Below are positions 23,667 to 31,950 of a DNA stretch of 64,000 nucleotides, in pieces. Each line of letters opens with the position of its first letter. The stretch's first letter is position 1. Made by a program: the position numbers and the translations under genes. Source of the DNA: Hymenobacter elongatus (GTDB lineage: Bacteria; Bacteroidota; Bacteroidia; Cytophagales; Hymenobacteraceae); assembly GCF_004745955.1 (NCBI RefSeq), contig NZ_SRLD01000030.1, positions 1 through 64,000 of the forward strand, written 5' to 3'. The notes under the pieces are model-generated. The model saw only the letters and a list, made by a program, of their open reading frames with translations, was not told the origin of the DNA and ran no database searches.

Positions 23667-23694
23667 ATTAAGAATTAGGAATTAAGAATTAGGA
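23667..23694. repeat. 14-bp AT-rich tandem repeat at the purN/purF junction
   Basis: Two copies of AATTAAGAATTAGG (23667-23680, 23681-23694), followed by another AATT. The second copy supplies the last residues and stop codon of purN. Similar sequence is found inside purM at 21299-21328. Confidence 0.7.
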
Positions 23695-24365
23695 ATTGCA
23701 GGCGGGAAACGGGCAGCCGTTTCGTTAGCCTCACTTCTTAATTCACTGTTTATCAGCCAGGCTAACGTCTGGGCGTACAGCTGATGCTCCACGGCCAGGC
23801 CGCGGCGCTCCACTTCGGCCAGCGTGGCGGCCCCGCGCAAATCCACGGCCTGCTGGGCGAGGATGGGTCCGGTGTCGAGTCCTTCGTCAACCAGATGCAC
23901 GGTGATTTTGGTTTCCGGCAGCTGATTATCGAAGGCCCACTCGTAGGCGTGCAGGCCCTGGTGCTGGTGGGTGTCGGCGGGGTGAATGTTGAGAATGCGC
24001 CCGGCAAAGGCCCGGATGAAGGTGGGCGACAGAATCCGCATGTAGCCCGCCAGCACGATGTAGTCGGGAGCGTAGCGGTTCAGCAGCTCCACCACTTCAG
24101 CATCAAACTCGGCCCGCTTCTTCCCCTGACTGGCCAGGCTGGCCGTGGCACAGCCCAGCGCCGCGGCCGTAGCGAGGCCGGGGGCGGCGGGTTTGTTGCT
24201 GAACACCACCGCTACCGCGGCCAGATCCTGGAGTATTCCCTTCTGCACGGCCTCGACCAGCGCCACCATATTGGAGCCCCGGCCCGAGAGCAGGATAGCT
24301 ACACGCGCCGCCCTACCCTCTCGGGCCAGCATCGGAGCGGCGCTATGTTCCCCTTCCTGCTTCAC
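23682..24365 (-). CDS. purN: Phosphoribosylglycinamide formyltransferase
   Basis: A 227-residue PurN (GAR transformylase). The start of the fold is VAILLSGRGSNMVALVEAV and the loop is LAGYMRILSPTFIRAFAGR. The catalytic Asn and His are in LNIHP, and the catalytic Asp is in VDEGLDTGPI. The usual SLLPxFPG after NIHP is replaced by ADTHQHQG, a variant whose effect is unknown. The ATG overlaps the purD stop by 4 bp. The N-terminal ~18 residues before VAILLSG are extra, and the C-terminal residues after LINSELRSE run into an AT-rich repeat. Confidence 0.93.
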   Translation of the reverse strand: MKQEGEHSAAPMLAREGRAARVAILLSGRGSNMVALVEAVQKGILQDLAAVAVVFSNKPAAPGLATAAALGCATASLASQGKKRAEFDAEVVELLNRYAPDYIVLAGYMRILSPTFIRAFAGRILNIHPADTHQHQGLHAYEWAFDNQLPETKITVHLVDEGLDTGPILAQQAVDLRGAATLAEVERRGLAVEHQLYAQTLAWLINSELRSEANETAARFPPAIPNS

Positions 24366-25651
24366 CGTACTTCGCTGAAAATACCCATTGGCTCCGGCCG
24401 CTGGCCGATATCGGTACGGAGGTACGCATCCTGAAACGTAACCTTTTCGGCTTCCCGGTACACGTGCGCCACCGCATCTTCCAGCTCGGGCGCGTGCCCG
24501 ACCAGCACCAACACCCGCCCGCCGCTGGTCACCAGCTGGCCATTTTGCTCCCGGGTAGCGCCGTGGAAGGCGAGGATACTCGGATGCAACTGGTCGAGGC
24601 CGGTGATGGGGAAGCCGGTGGGGAAGCCCGCGGCGGGGTAGCCGCCCGAAGCCAGCACCACGCCTACGTACTGTCCGGGCCGCTGGCGCACCACGGTCTG
24701 GCTCAGCCGGCCGTCCAGCGTAGCTTCGATGAGTTCGAGCAGACTGCTTTCCATAGCCGGCAGCAGCACTTCCGCTTCCGGGTCGCCGAGGCGGACGTTG
24801 TATTCGAGCAGCTTCGGGCCCTGGGGCGTGAGCATGATGCCGAAGTAGAGGAAGCCGCGGAAGTCAAACTGCTCGTTCTGCAGGCCCCGCAGCGTGGGGT
24901 CGATGATATCAGTGCGGATGGCGGCCAGCACGTTGTCGTCGGCGAACGGGACGGGGCAGTAGGCGCCCATGCCGCCGGTGTTGGGGCCCTGGTCGCCGGC
25001 CAGCAGCTGCTTGTGGTCCTGCGACGGGGCCAGCAGCCGGATACGGTTACCGTCGGTAACGCCGATGATGCTGATTTCGGGGCCGGTGAGCTTTTCTTCG
25101 AGCAGGAAGCTGAACCAGCCGGTGTGCTCGGCCTGCAAGTCATCCAGCGCGGCCTGGGCTTCGGCTACCGACGAGCACACGTACACGCCCTTGCCGGCGG
25201 CCAGCCCGTCGTATTTCACCACCACCTGCCCATTCAGCTCGGTGGCTTTGGCGCGGGCATCGGCCAGCTTATCACTCCGGTACTGCCACGACAGGGCCGT
25301 GGCTACGCCGTGCCGCCGCATAAAGTCCTTGCTCCACACCTTGGAGCTTTCCAGTATCGCCCCGGCCCGGCCCGGCCCAAACACGCGGATGTCGGAGCCG
25401 GCGAAATAGTCGACCACGCCCGCCGCCAGCGGGGCCTCGGGCCCGACCACAATGAGCTGCACGCCGTGCTGCCGACAGAAGCTCTGGATGGCGGGAAAGT
25501 CGGTGGCGCTGATGTCGGGGTGGCTATTAGGGATGCCGCCGTTGCCGGGCAGCACGTGTACCGTGGCCCCGTCGCGGGTCAGCTTCCACGCCATGGCGTG
25601 TTCACGGGCTCCGCCGCCGAGGAGAACTATGGATTTGGGACTGGTGCTCAT
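24362..25651 (-). CDS. purD: Phosphoribosylamine--glycine ligase
   Basis: A 429-residue ATP-grasp enzyme making GAR from phosphoribosylamine and glycine. Features: N-terminal IVLLGGGAREHAMAWKL, VVGPEAPLAAGVVD, the ATP-grasp start ESSKVWSKDFMRRHGV, VVKYDGLAAGKGVYV, SIIGVTDGNRIRLLAPSQDHK, the typical PNTGGMGAYCPVP, and VRLGDPEAEVLLP. Length and order match PurD. It overlaps purN by 4 bp and lies 70 bp downstream of the purC/E gene. Confidence 0.95.
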   Translation of the reverse strand: MSTSPKSIVLLGGGAREHAMAWKLTRDGATVHVLPGNGGIPNSHPDISATDFPAIQSFCRQHGVQLIVVGPEAPLAAGVVDYFAGSDIRVFGPGRAGAILESSKVWSKDFMRRHGVATALSWQYRSDKLADARAKATELNGQVVVKYDGLAAGKGVYVCSSVAEAQAALDDLQAEHTGWFSFLLEEKLTGPEISIIGVTDGNRIRLLAPSQDHKQLLAGDQGPNTGGMGAYCPVPFADDNVLAAIRTDIIDPTLRGLQNEQFDFRGFLYFGIMLTPQGPKLLEYNVRLGDPEAEVLLPAMESSLLELIEATLDGRLSQTVVRQRPGQYVGVVLASGGYPAAGFPTGFPITGLDQLHPSILAFHGATREQNGQLVTSGGRVLVLVGHAPELEDAVAHVYREAEKVTFQDAYLRTDIGQRPEPMGIFSEVR

Positions 25652-25670
25652 GTGATGTTCTCGTGTTGGT

Positions 25671-25712
25671 TCCCGCAGAGGGCGCAGAGGGTTTCGCGGA
25701 GGTTCGCAGAGT
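25671..25712. repeat. CGCAGAG-type short repeats between purC/E and purD
   Basis: The sequence repeats CGCAGAGGGCGCAGAGG then CGCGGAGGTTCGCAGAG. This heptamer pattern is a common intergenic repeat in many bacteria; it occupies most of the 70-bp gap. Confidence 0.5.
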
Positions 25713-25721
25713 CGTTCTTGA

Positions 25722-27104
25722 TTACAGCACCCGCAGCTCGGCGTCGGCCGCTCTCAGCTTGGCTTTGGTGACCAGGATTTCCTTGGAGAGCTGCTCGCGC
25801 AGGCGGGGCAGGTTCAGAGCGCGCACGGCCGCTTGCGCCGCATTATCGGGGCGTACTACGGTCAGGTTGGGCGTGCCACTGGACATGATCACCGATGAGT
25901 TCAGGTTCATGGCCAGCTCGGCGTAGTCCTTCCACGGCGGGCAGCTGATGACGGGCACGTTCACGTTGGCGGCCAGCGCCCCGCCGAGGCCGTTGGAGAG
26001 GCCGGCCACGGCGATGATGACACCGGGCTCCACCGAGTTGTTCCATACTTCGGCCATACCAGCTATTTCCTCGCCGTTCTTGTGGGCCGAGGTCACGCGC
26101 AGCTGGGTGAAGATGTTGTAGGCTTCGAAGTTCTGGCGGATCTTCAGGCAGTGCTCCTTGTCGGCGGCCGAGCCCATGACGATGTTCACCCAGGCGTCCT
26201 TCATGATGCCGGCGCGCACGAGGTTGCCCACGAGACGGGCCCGCACGTCGCCGCCGGTGGGCAGCGGGGCACCGGTGATGCGCTCAAAGATGTCGAGGTA
26301 GCGTCGGCTGGCTTCCTGAGCCACTTCCGGAGTGAGGGCGCGGGGGTACTGCCCATCCTGCTTGTTCTGAATCAGCCACTGGCGCACGTACTCCTTGTCC
26401 ATCTGCTCGGCCGTTTCGGGGTTGCGGGCGTAGTGCTCGGCGCTCCAGAACCGCGACGAGTCGGGCGTGTGGATTTCGTCAATCAGGATCAGCTCCCCGT
26501 TCAGCAACCCGAACTCGTACTTGGTATCGACCAGGATGATGCCGCGCTCGGCCATCCAGGCGGAGGCAAAGTTGAACAGTTCCAGCGACTTCACCCGCAT
26601 CTGCTCGTACAGCTCGGCCGCTACCCAGCCCTCCCTCACCAGATTCTCGGGCGTGATTTCACGGTCCGAATCCTCCTTGGTGGTTGGCGTCACGATGGGT
26701 GCCGGGAACTGCTGGTGCTTGGTCAGCCCGTCGGGCACCGACACGCCCGAGAAGGTGCGCTGGCCTTTCTGGTAGCCGCGCAGCATGGAGCCGGTGATGT
26801 AGTTGCGCACAATCATCTCCACCCGAATCGGCTCGGCCTCTTTGGCCAGGGTCACGTTCGGGTCGAGCAGCTCGATGACGTGGTTGGGAATGATGTGCTG
26901 GGTTTTGTCGAACCAGAAAGCGGCCAGCCCGTTGAGCACCGCGCCCTTGTGGGCAATGGGCGTTTCCAGCACCGAGTCGAAGGCCGACAGCCGGTCCGTC
27001 ACCACGATGAGCCGCTCGCCGGAAGGTGCGCGGTAGGAGTCGCGGACTTTGCCGCGGTGCAGAAGTTCGAGCTGGGGAGTAGCGAAGTGGTTGAGAGTGT
27101 TCAT
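25722..27104 (-). CDS. Bifunctional SAICAR synthase / class II AIR carboxylase (PurC-PurE fusion)
   Basis: A 460-residue fusion. Residues 1-300 are PurC: LLHRGKVRDSYRAPSGERLIVVTDRLSAFD, EPIRVEMIVRNYITGS, LVDTKYEFGL, LIDEIHTPDSSRFW. Residues ~305-450 are PurE: VNIVMGSAADKEHCLKI, RVTSAHKNGEE, AVAGLSNGLGGALAANVNVPVISCPPW. The pattern GSxxDxxHxxKI with SAHK matches class II PurE, which uses CO2 directly; this agrees with no purK being present here. The order PurC then PurE is that of animal PAICS. It lies between purQ and purD in the same direction. Confidence 0.93.
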   Translation of the reverse strand: MNTLNHFATPQLELLHRGKVRDSYRAPSGERLIVVTDRLSAFDSVLETPIAHKGAVLNGLAAFWFDKTQHIIPNHVIELLDPNVTLAKEAEPIRVEMIVRNYITGSMLRGYQKGQRTFSGVSVPDGLTKHQQFPAPIVTPTTKEDSDREITPENLVREGWVAAELYEQMRVKSLELFNFASAWMAERGIILVDTKYEFGLLNGELILIDEIHTPDSSRFWSAEHYARNPETAEQMDKEYVRQWLIQNKQDGQYPRALTPEVAQEASRRYLDIFERITGAPLPTGGDVRARLVGNLVRAGIMKDAWVNIVMGSAADKEHCLKIRQNFEAYNIFTQLRVTSAHKNGEEIAGMAEVWNNSVEPGVIIAVAGLSNGLGGALAANVNVPVISCPPWKDYAELAMNLNSSVIMSSGTPNLTVVRPDNAAQAAVRALNLPRLREQLSKEILVTKAKLRAADAELRVL

Positions 27105-27110
27105 ATCGGG

Positions 27111-27700
27111 ACCCCTCCCCCCGGCCCCCTCCCCAAAAGGGAGGGGGTGCCAGACGAGGATGTGCGGAGCTGGTTTTGGTGGTGAAGGAACTTAGGTTTG
27201 ACGCTAGTTGAGATTTTGCAATCAGGCCTGGATGTGAGCCAGACGGCTTTGAATCTGTTGCAGCACTTTTCCCGGGTGATCCAGAATGTCCTGGTTGCTG
27301 AAGCGGAGCACCTCGTAGCCCAGCTCCTGCAACACAGTGGTGCGGTCCTTATCATAAGCGGCCTGTTCAGCATCGGAATGGATTTCTCCGTCCGCTTCCA
27401 CAATCAGCTTCGCCGACAAACAGACGAAATCCACGATGTAGGAGTCAATGGCGTGCTGCCGCCGAAACTGCGCACCCAGCTTCTCGCGCCGCAGCTCCTC
27501 CCAGAGCTTTGCTTCAGCCCCGGTGGGCTGTTTGCGATTCTCCCGCGCCCAAGGCCCCAGCGTTTTCCACTTCCCCGCGGTGGTAGTGAAAACATGCTCC
27601 TGCGCCGTCTGAAACGCAGCAACGTCGCCTTCAACAGCCTCGCCAGCCGTCTGGCTCCCCCTCTCCTTTGGGGAGGGGGCCGGGGGGAGGGGTCCACGGA
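27111..27700. mobile_element. DUF559 cassette bounded by inverted hairpin repeats at the 3' end of purQ
   Basis: The left end (27111-27150) and right end (about 27656-27699) are inverted copies: the left contains ACCCCTCCCCCCGG then CCCCTCCCCAAAAGGGAGGGG, and the right reads TTTGGGGAGGGGG then CCGGGGGGAGGGGTCC. Each includes a GC-rich hairpin. Between them lies a DUF559 domain, in frame with purQ; the right repeat is translated as the linker PLPPAPSPKERG. The left end lies in the gap before purC/E. Compared with the element at 4031, the hairpin tails face outward rather than inward, so the two may belong to different repeat families with the same cargo. Confidence 0.55.
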
Positions 27701-28706
27701 TGTGCGCCACAATATTCCGGAACAGCTTGAGCCCGTCGCCTTCCTCACTCAGGGTGGGGTTCTGCCGCTTGCGCCGGGCCCAGTCGGGGTGGTTGTAGAG
27801 CGAGAGGAACGCCTCGGGATGCGGCATCAGCCCGAACACCCGGCCGGTGGGATCGGTCAGGCCGGCGCAGTTCAGGTCGGCGCCGTTGGGGTTGTGCGGG
27901 TACACGTCGGTGGGCGAGCCGTCGAAATCAACGTAGGCCAGGCAGTTCAAAGCCTGGGCTTCGATGGCGGCCAGCGTGTCGGCGCCCCGGATAATCAGGC
28001 GGCCCTCGCCGTGGCGCACGGGCACTTCCAGCGTGTCGATGCCTTTCAGGAAGGGCGAGTTCGACTCGGGGTTTACTTTGAGCCGCACCCACCGATCCTC
28101 GTATCGTCCCGAAGCATTATGGGTCAACGTCACTTCCGGCGTCACGGTGCCGCTCAGGTTGGGCAGCAGCCCGAGCTTGACCAGCACCTGGAAGCCGTTG
28201 CAGATGCCCATGACGAAGTTGCCGTCGGCAATGAAGTCACGGATGTCGTCGAGCAGGGTGCGGCCCTCGGCGTTTTTGCGGTAGCGCAGCTTGTTGGCCA
28301 GCACCACGCCCGAGCCCAGATCATCGCCGAATGAGAAGCCCCCGGGGAAGTTCAGGATGTCGTAGTCGTGGATGCTGACGTGGCCGTGCAGCACCTGATT
28401 CAAGTGTACGATGGTGGCTTCCGCGCCGGCCAGCGTATAGGCCGCGGCAAATTCCTCCTCGCAGTTGATGCCGAACCCGGTCAGAATTAGCGCTTTTACT
28501 GGTTTTTGGTTATTGGTTTTTGGTTTTTGGTCGGACGAATGGTCCTCCGCACTTTGTAGTGGCTCGGTGGATTCGTGGCCACCGTCCACGCTCTTAAAGC
28601 CGGGCAGCTTGATGTTGCCTTCGGCATCCACGACCTCATAGCCCGGATCTTCGTGCTGGGGCCGTGGGGGCGTATTCTGGTCGGGCAGTTTAGGTTTCTC
28701 TTCCAT
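27222..28706 (-). CDS. purQ: FGAM synthase glutaminase subunit with C-terminal DUF559 nuclease-like domain
   Basis: A 494-residue composite. Residues ~71-335 are PurQ, which supplies ammonia to PurL: KALILTGFGINCEEEFA, LNFPGGFSFGDD, the nucleophile Cys169 in MGICNGFQ, and His296/Glu298 in GLMPHPE. The glutaminase is complete. Residues 338-350 (GPLPPAPSPKERG) are translated from a repeat, and residues ~385-490 form a DUF559 domain (PTGAEAKLWEELRREKLG, FRRQHAIDSYIVDF, LIVEADGEIHS, YEVLRFSNQDIL). Residues 1-70 are an unusual leader that includes a second repeat-derived stretch (DQKPKTNNQKP), so the native start may be nearer residue 71. It follows purL by 15 bp. Whether the two domains stay joined is unknown. 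Confidence 0.9.
   Translation of the reverse strand: MEEKPKLPDQNTPPRPQHEDPGYEVVDAEGNIKLPGFKSVDGGHESTEPLQSAEDHSSDQKPKTNNQKPVKALILTGFGINCEEEFAAAYTLAGAEATIVHLNQVLHGHVSIHDYDILNFPGGFSFGDDLGSGVVLANKLRYRKNAEGRTLLDDIRDFIADGNFVMGICNGFQVLVKLGLLPNLSGTVTPEVTLTHNASGRYEDRWVRLKVNPESNSPFLKGIDTLEVPVRHGEGRLIIRGADTLAAIEAQALNCLAYVDFDGSPTDVYPHNPNGADLNCAGLTDPTGRVFGLMPHPEAFLSLYNHPDWARRKRQNPTLSEEGDGLKLFRNIVAHIRGPLPPAPSPKERGSQTAGEAVEGDVAAFQTAQEHVFTTTAGKWKTLGPWARENRKQPTGAEAKLWEELRREKLGAQFRRQHAIDSYIVDFVCLSAKLIVEADGEIHSDAEQAAYDKDRTTVLQELGYEVLRFSNQDILDHPGKVLQQIQSRLAHIQA
28501..28534. repeat. GGTTTTTGG-type simple repeat translated in the purQ leader
   Basis: The plus strand reads GGTTTTTGGTTATTGG followed by two further TTTTTGG units. 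On the coding strand it gives DQKPKTNNQKP. The same motif is translated in purM at 21254-21283 as KNQEPKTNNQ. Confidence 0.75.
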
Positions 28707-28721
28707 CTGTTCTACTACGCG

Positions 28722-31700
28722 TTACTGCGCGGCTGCGTGCTGGCCGAAGCCGATAATTCGATTCACCGGGCCGTTGGTCCACTCGTGCCGCAGGGCCGCC
28801 GTACTAGCCGCAATAACAGTCTGGCCGCCGTGGCGCACTGTGAGCTGGCCGTCCGCCGTCACCACGCCCAGGTGGGTGGCGCGAGCACCGAAATGCTGCT
28901 CAAACGCCACCACGTCTTCCGGCGCCACCGTAGCCACAAACCGGGAATGAGACTCGGCAAACAGCTGCACGGGCACGGGTAGCGCCCCATTCACCAAAAG
29001 AGCGTCAGGCTCCCCCTCCCCACCGGATGTCGCGAATGAAGCGAGTGGGGGGCTGGGGGGTGGGGCTGGCAGCTCCACCGCCGCCCCGCAGCCGTACCCA
29101 AACGTAGCCTCCGCCAGCGCCACGGCCAGGCCGCCATCCGACAGGTCGTGGCAGGACTGGATCAGCCCTTTATCATTGGCTTGGCCCAGCAGAACATAAA
29201 GGGCTTTGGCCGGCCCGAAGCGCACCTGGGGCACGTTGGCGCCCAGCTCGCCGAAGAGCTGGTAGAACTCCGAGCCGCCCAGCTCGTCGTAGGTTTCACC
29301 GAGTAAGTAGATAACGTCGTCGGCCTGCTTGAAGTCGGAGGTGATGGTGCGGCGCACGTCCTCAATTTTGGCGGTCATCGAGTACAGCACCGTGGGCGGC
29401 ACCGAAATCTTGACGCCGTCGGCCTTGAAGTCGTTTTTCATCGAGTCCTTGCCCGAGGTGAGCGGGATGCAATAGGCCGCCGTGGCGTCGCGCAGGGCTT
29501 CGCACATCCGCACCAGCTTGGCCAGCTTGAGCTTACCGTCGGGGTTGCTCACGGGGTCGTACACCGAGTCGGGCACGCAGAAGTTGTCGTTGACGGACCA
29601 GAAGTTGCCGTCGCCGTACGTGAGGTTGGGCAGCTTGCCGCCCACGGCCACAATCTGGCGCACGGCCTCGTCGAACGCGCCGGCCGACATGTGGTAGGCG
29701 TCCAAATCCCCGAAGCGGGGCAGAATGCCGTTGCTCACGGCCACGCCTTCCCAGCTCTCGAAGTTGAAGCGCACCACGGCCGCATCCTGCGGGGCCTGGC
29801 CCGTGGCGCCCATCAGCGGCTTGATGATGGTGCGGCCCTTCACCTCGTGGTCGTACTGCCGGATCACCGACTCGCGGGAGCAGATGTTGAGGCTGCCGAG
29901 CAGGCGGGTGAGGACGTCAGTGTAATTCAGGTCAGCCGCCAGTTTTGGCTCGGTGGCCTCCGGCTTGCGCCACTCGGCTTCCAGCACTTTGCGCGGCACG
30001 CCTTCGTGCAGAAACTCCATATTCAAGTGAGCCACCGGCGCACCGTCGAAGCGCACGTCGAGGTAGCCGTCGGCGGTGAAGTAGCCGATGTCGGTCAGCT
30101 CCACTTCCATTTCCCGGCCCAAAGTCAGCAGGTCGTCCAGCTTAGCAGGTTCCACGGCCAGCGAAAACCGCTCCTGCGACTCCGACACGAATATCTCCCA
30201 GGGCCGCAGCCCCGGATACTTCAGCGGCACCTTTTCCAGCTCTACCACCGCCCCGCCGCTGATGGTGGCCAGCTCCCCAACGCTGGAGGACAGGCCGCCG
30301 GCGCCGTTGTCGGTACTGCACCTGATCAGACCGCGCCGCGTAGCCAGGATCAGAAAGTCCATGGCCAGCTTCTGCGTGATGGGCGAGCCAATCTGCACGG
30401 CCGTGGCGGGCGAAGTTTCGTCGAGCTCGATGCTGCTGAACGTCGCGCCGTGGATGCCGTCCTTGCCCACCCGGCCCCCGGCCATGATGATGCGGTCCTG
30501 GGGGTCAATCTTCTTTTCCCACGAATCGAGCCCGGCCAGCTGCATCGGCATCACGGCGCCGGTGCCGCAGTACACCAGCGGCTTGCCGGCGTAGCGGTCG
30601 TCGAATACAATGGCCCCGTTCACCGTCGGCACCCCCGACTTGTTGCCGCCGTCTTCGATGCCCTTGCGCACACCTTCGAAAATGCGGCGCGGGTGGAGCT
30701 GATTGGTCAGCAGAGTACCCGAAAACTCGGGGTTGCCAAAGCACAGCACGTTGGTATTGAACAGCAGCCGGGCGCCGCCGATGCCGGTGGCCAGCGGGTC
30801 GCGGTTGTTGCCCAGAATGCCGGTAATGGCCCCGCCGTAGGGGTCGATGGCCGAAGGGGAGTTGTGGGTTTCCACCTTCCACACAAACAGCGACTCCGGG
30901 TTGATGCGCACGGCCCCGGCGTTGTCGCTGAACACCTTGATGAGCCAGTCGTTGCCGTTGGCCCGCAGCTGGCGGTCTACTTCGGCGGTGGCGTCTTTGA
31001 TGTAGGTCTTGAACAGGCCGTCTACTTCGTGCGTCGCGCCGGTGTCGGCGTCGGTGTACTTGATGAGGGCCGAAAACTCCTTGTGCTTGCAGTGCTCCGA
31101 CCAGGTTTGGGCAATGATTTCCAGCTCGCAGTCCGTCGGGTCCTGGGGCAAGCCGGCGGCCTGGCGCTGGGCGCTGATGGCCGCGTAATGGTCGCGCACG
31201 GCCCGCATTTCCGCCAGGTTCAGGGCGTAGAGGTTGTCTTTCGACAGCTTCACCAGCTCCTCATCGGTGAGGCTGGTCAGCGGGACGAGGTCCGTAATGG
31301 ATTCGGCCCCGCCACCGGGCCGCGGCGTGTAGTCGCGGATGTCGGTGATGGGGCCGGTTTCGAAGCGGTGGATGAGCTTGTTGCCGAGCAGCTCCTGGGC
31401 CAGCTGGCGCAGGCTGCTTTCGGGCAGGGCCGCTTCCAGGAAGTAGAGCCGCTTGCTGAAGATATGCTGGGTGTGGATGTCGAGCGGCTCGTTCAGGAAG
31501 TCGCCGAGGGCGTTCTGGGCCGAGATGCCTTCGTCGTCGGTTACGCCGGGCAGCTTGGCGACGAGGATGTAGCTCTGGTAGTCGGGGCCGTGGCGGAACT
31601 CATTCAGGACCACGTCGTGCAGCACCGGGTCCTGGAGGCAGTGGGTGGCGAAGGCCTGAAGCTGAGCGCGGCTCAGGGGGTAGCGCACCGTGTAGAGCGC

Positions 31701-31826
31701 CGTGCTTTGCACCCGGCCGGTGGTCAGGCCGAGGTGGCGCTGGGCGGCTTCGGCGATGCGCTGGCCCTCGCCATCGTGTTGGCCGGGCTTAAGCAAAAGC
31801 TGAATGGTTCTTGGGGTCGATTCCAA
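28722..31826 (-). CDS. purL: FGAM synthase, large PurL without the glutaminase domain
   Basis: A 1034-residue ATP-dependent amidotransferase subunit converting FGAR to FGAM. Residues ~1-140 form a PurS-like N-terminal domain, followed by two AIR-synthase-like halves: TWSEHCKHKEFSALI, VWKVETHNSPSAIDPYGGAITG, IMAGGRVGKDGIHGATFSS and FVSESQERFSLAV in the first, LTSGKDSMKNDF and SCHDLSDGGLAVALAEA in the second. The glutaminase is encoded separately by purQ, 15 bp downstream. The start codon is TTG at 31826; no ATG lies close upstream in frame. Around residues 919-939, PPPSPPLASFATSGGEGE is encoded by a palindromic repeat, an insertion in the C-terminal half. Confidence 0.95.
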   Translation of the reverse strand: MESTPRTIQLLLKPGQHDGEGQRIAEAAQRHLGLTTGRVQSTALYTVRYPLSRAQLQAFATHCLQDPVLHDVVLNEFRHGPDYQSYILVAKLPGVTDDEGISAQNALGDFLNEPLDIHTQHIFSKRLYFLEAALPESSLRQLAQELLGNKLIHRFETGPITDIRDYTPRPGGGAESITDLVPLTSLTDEELVKLSKDNLYALNLAEMRAVRDHYAAISAQRQAAGLPQDPTDCELEIIAQTWSEHCKHKEFSALIKYTDADTGATHEVDGLFKTYIKDATAEVDRQLRANGNDWLIKVFSDNAGAVRINPESLFVWKVETHNSPSAIDPYGGAITGILGNNRDPLATGIGGARLLFNTNVLCFGNPEFSGTLLTNQLHPRRIFEGVRKGIEDGGNKSGVPTVNGAIVFDDRYAGKPLVYCGTGAVMPMQLAGLDSWEKKIDPQDRIIMAGGRVGKDGIHGATFSSIELDETSPATAVQIGSPITQKLAMDFLILATRRGLIRCSTDNGAGGLSSSVGELATISGGAVVELEKVPLKYPGLRPWEIFVSESQERFSLAVEPAKLDDLLTLGREMEVELTDIGYFTADGYLDVRFDGAPVAHLNMEFLHEGVPRKVLEAEWRKPEATEPKLAADLNYTDVLTRLLGSLNICSRESVIRQYDHEVKGRTIIKPLMGATGQAPQDAAVVRFNFESWEGVAVSNGILPRFGDLDAYHMSAGAFDEAVRQIVAVGGKLPNLTYGDGNFWSVNDNFCVPDSVYDPVSNPDGKLKLAKLVRMCEALRDATAAYCIPLTSGKDSMKNDFKADGVKISVPPTVLYSMTAKIEDVRRTITSDFKQADDVIYLLGETYDELGGSEFYQLFGELGANVPQVRFGPAKALYVLLGQANDKGLIQSCHDLSDGGLAVALAEATFGYGCGAAVELPAPPPSPPLASFATSGGEGEPDALLVNGALPVPVQLFAESHSRFVATVAPEDVVAFEQHFGARATHLGVVTADGQLTVRHGGQTVIAASTAALRHEWTNGPVNRIIGFGQHAAAQ
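29010..29069. repeat. GC-rich palindromic repeat translated inside purL
   Basis: The plus strand runs CTCCCCCTCCCCACC, GGATGTCGCGAATGAAGCGA, GTGGGGGGCTGGGGGG. C-rich and G-rich blocks flank a central TCGCGAATGAAGCGA, so the unit can fold. It is read in frame as PAPPPSPPLASFATSGGEGE. Confidence 0.7.
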
Positions 31827-31950
31827 AAGGAGGTGTTTGTCTATTTTTCGGGTTTCCCACGCGTGGCACCAGCGCCACCGTGAGGAAGCATACTCTGGAC
31901 TGAGTACGCCGAAAATGCCTTGCTCCGACGCCGGTTGCGCCGCAGTAGGT

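Noticed and set aside
29691..31883. 730-codon open frame on the plus strand across purL
   Set aside because: It is antisense to a well-supported PurL with family motifs. Long antisense frames are expected in GC-rich genes and this one has no recognisable motif.
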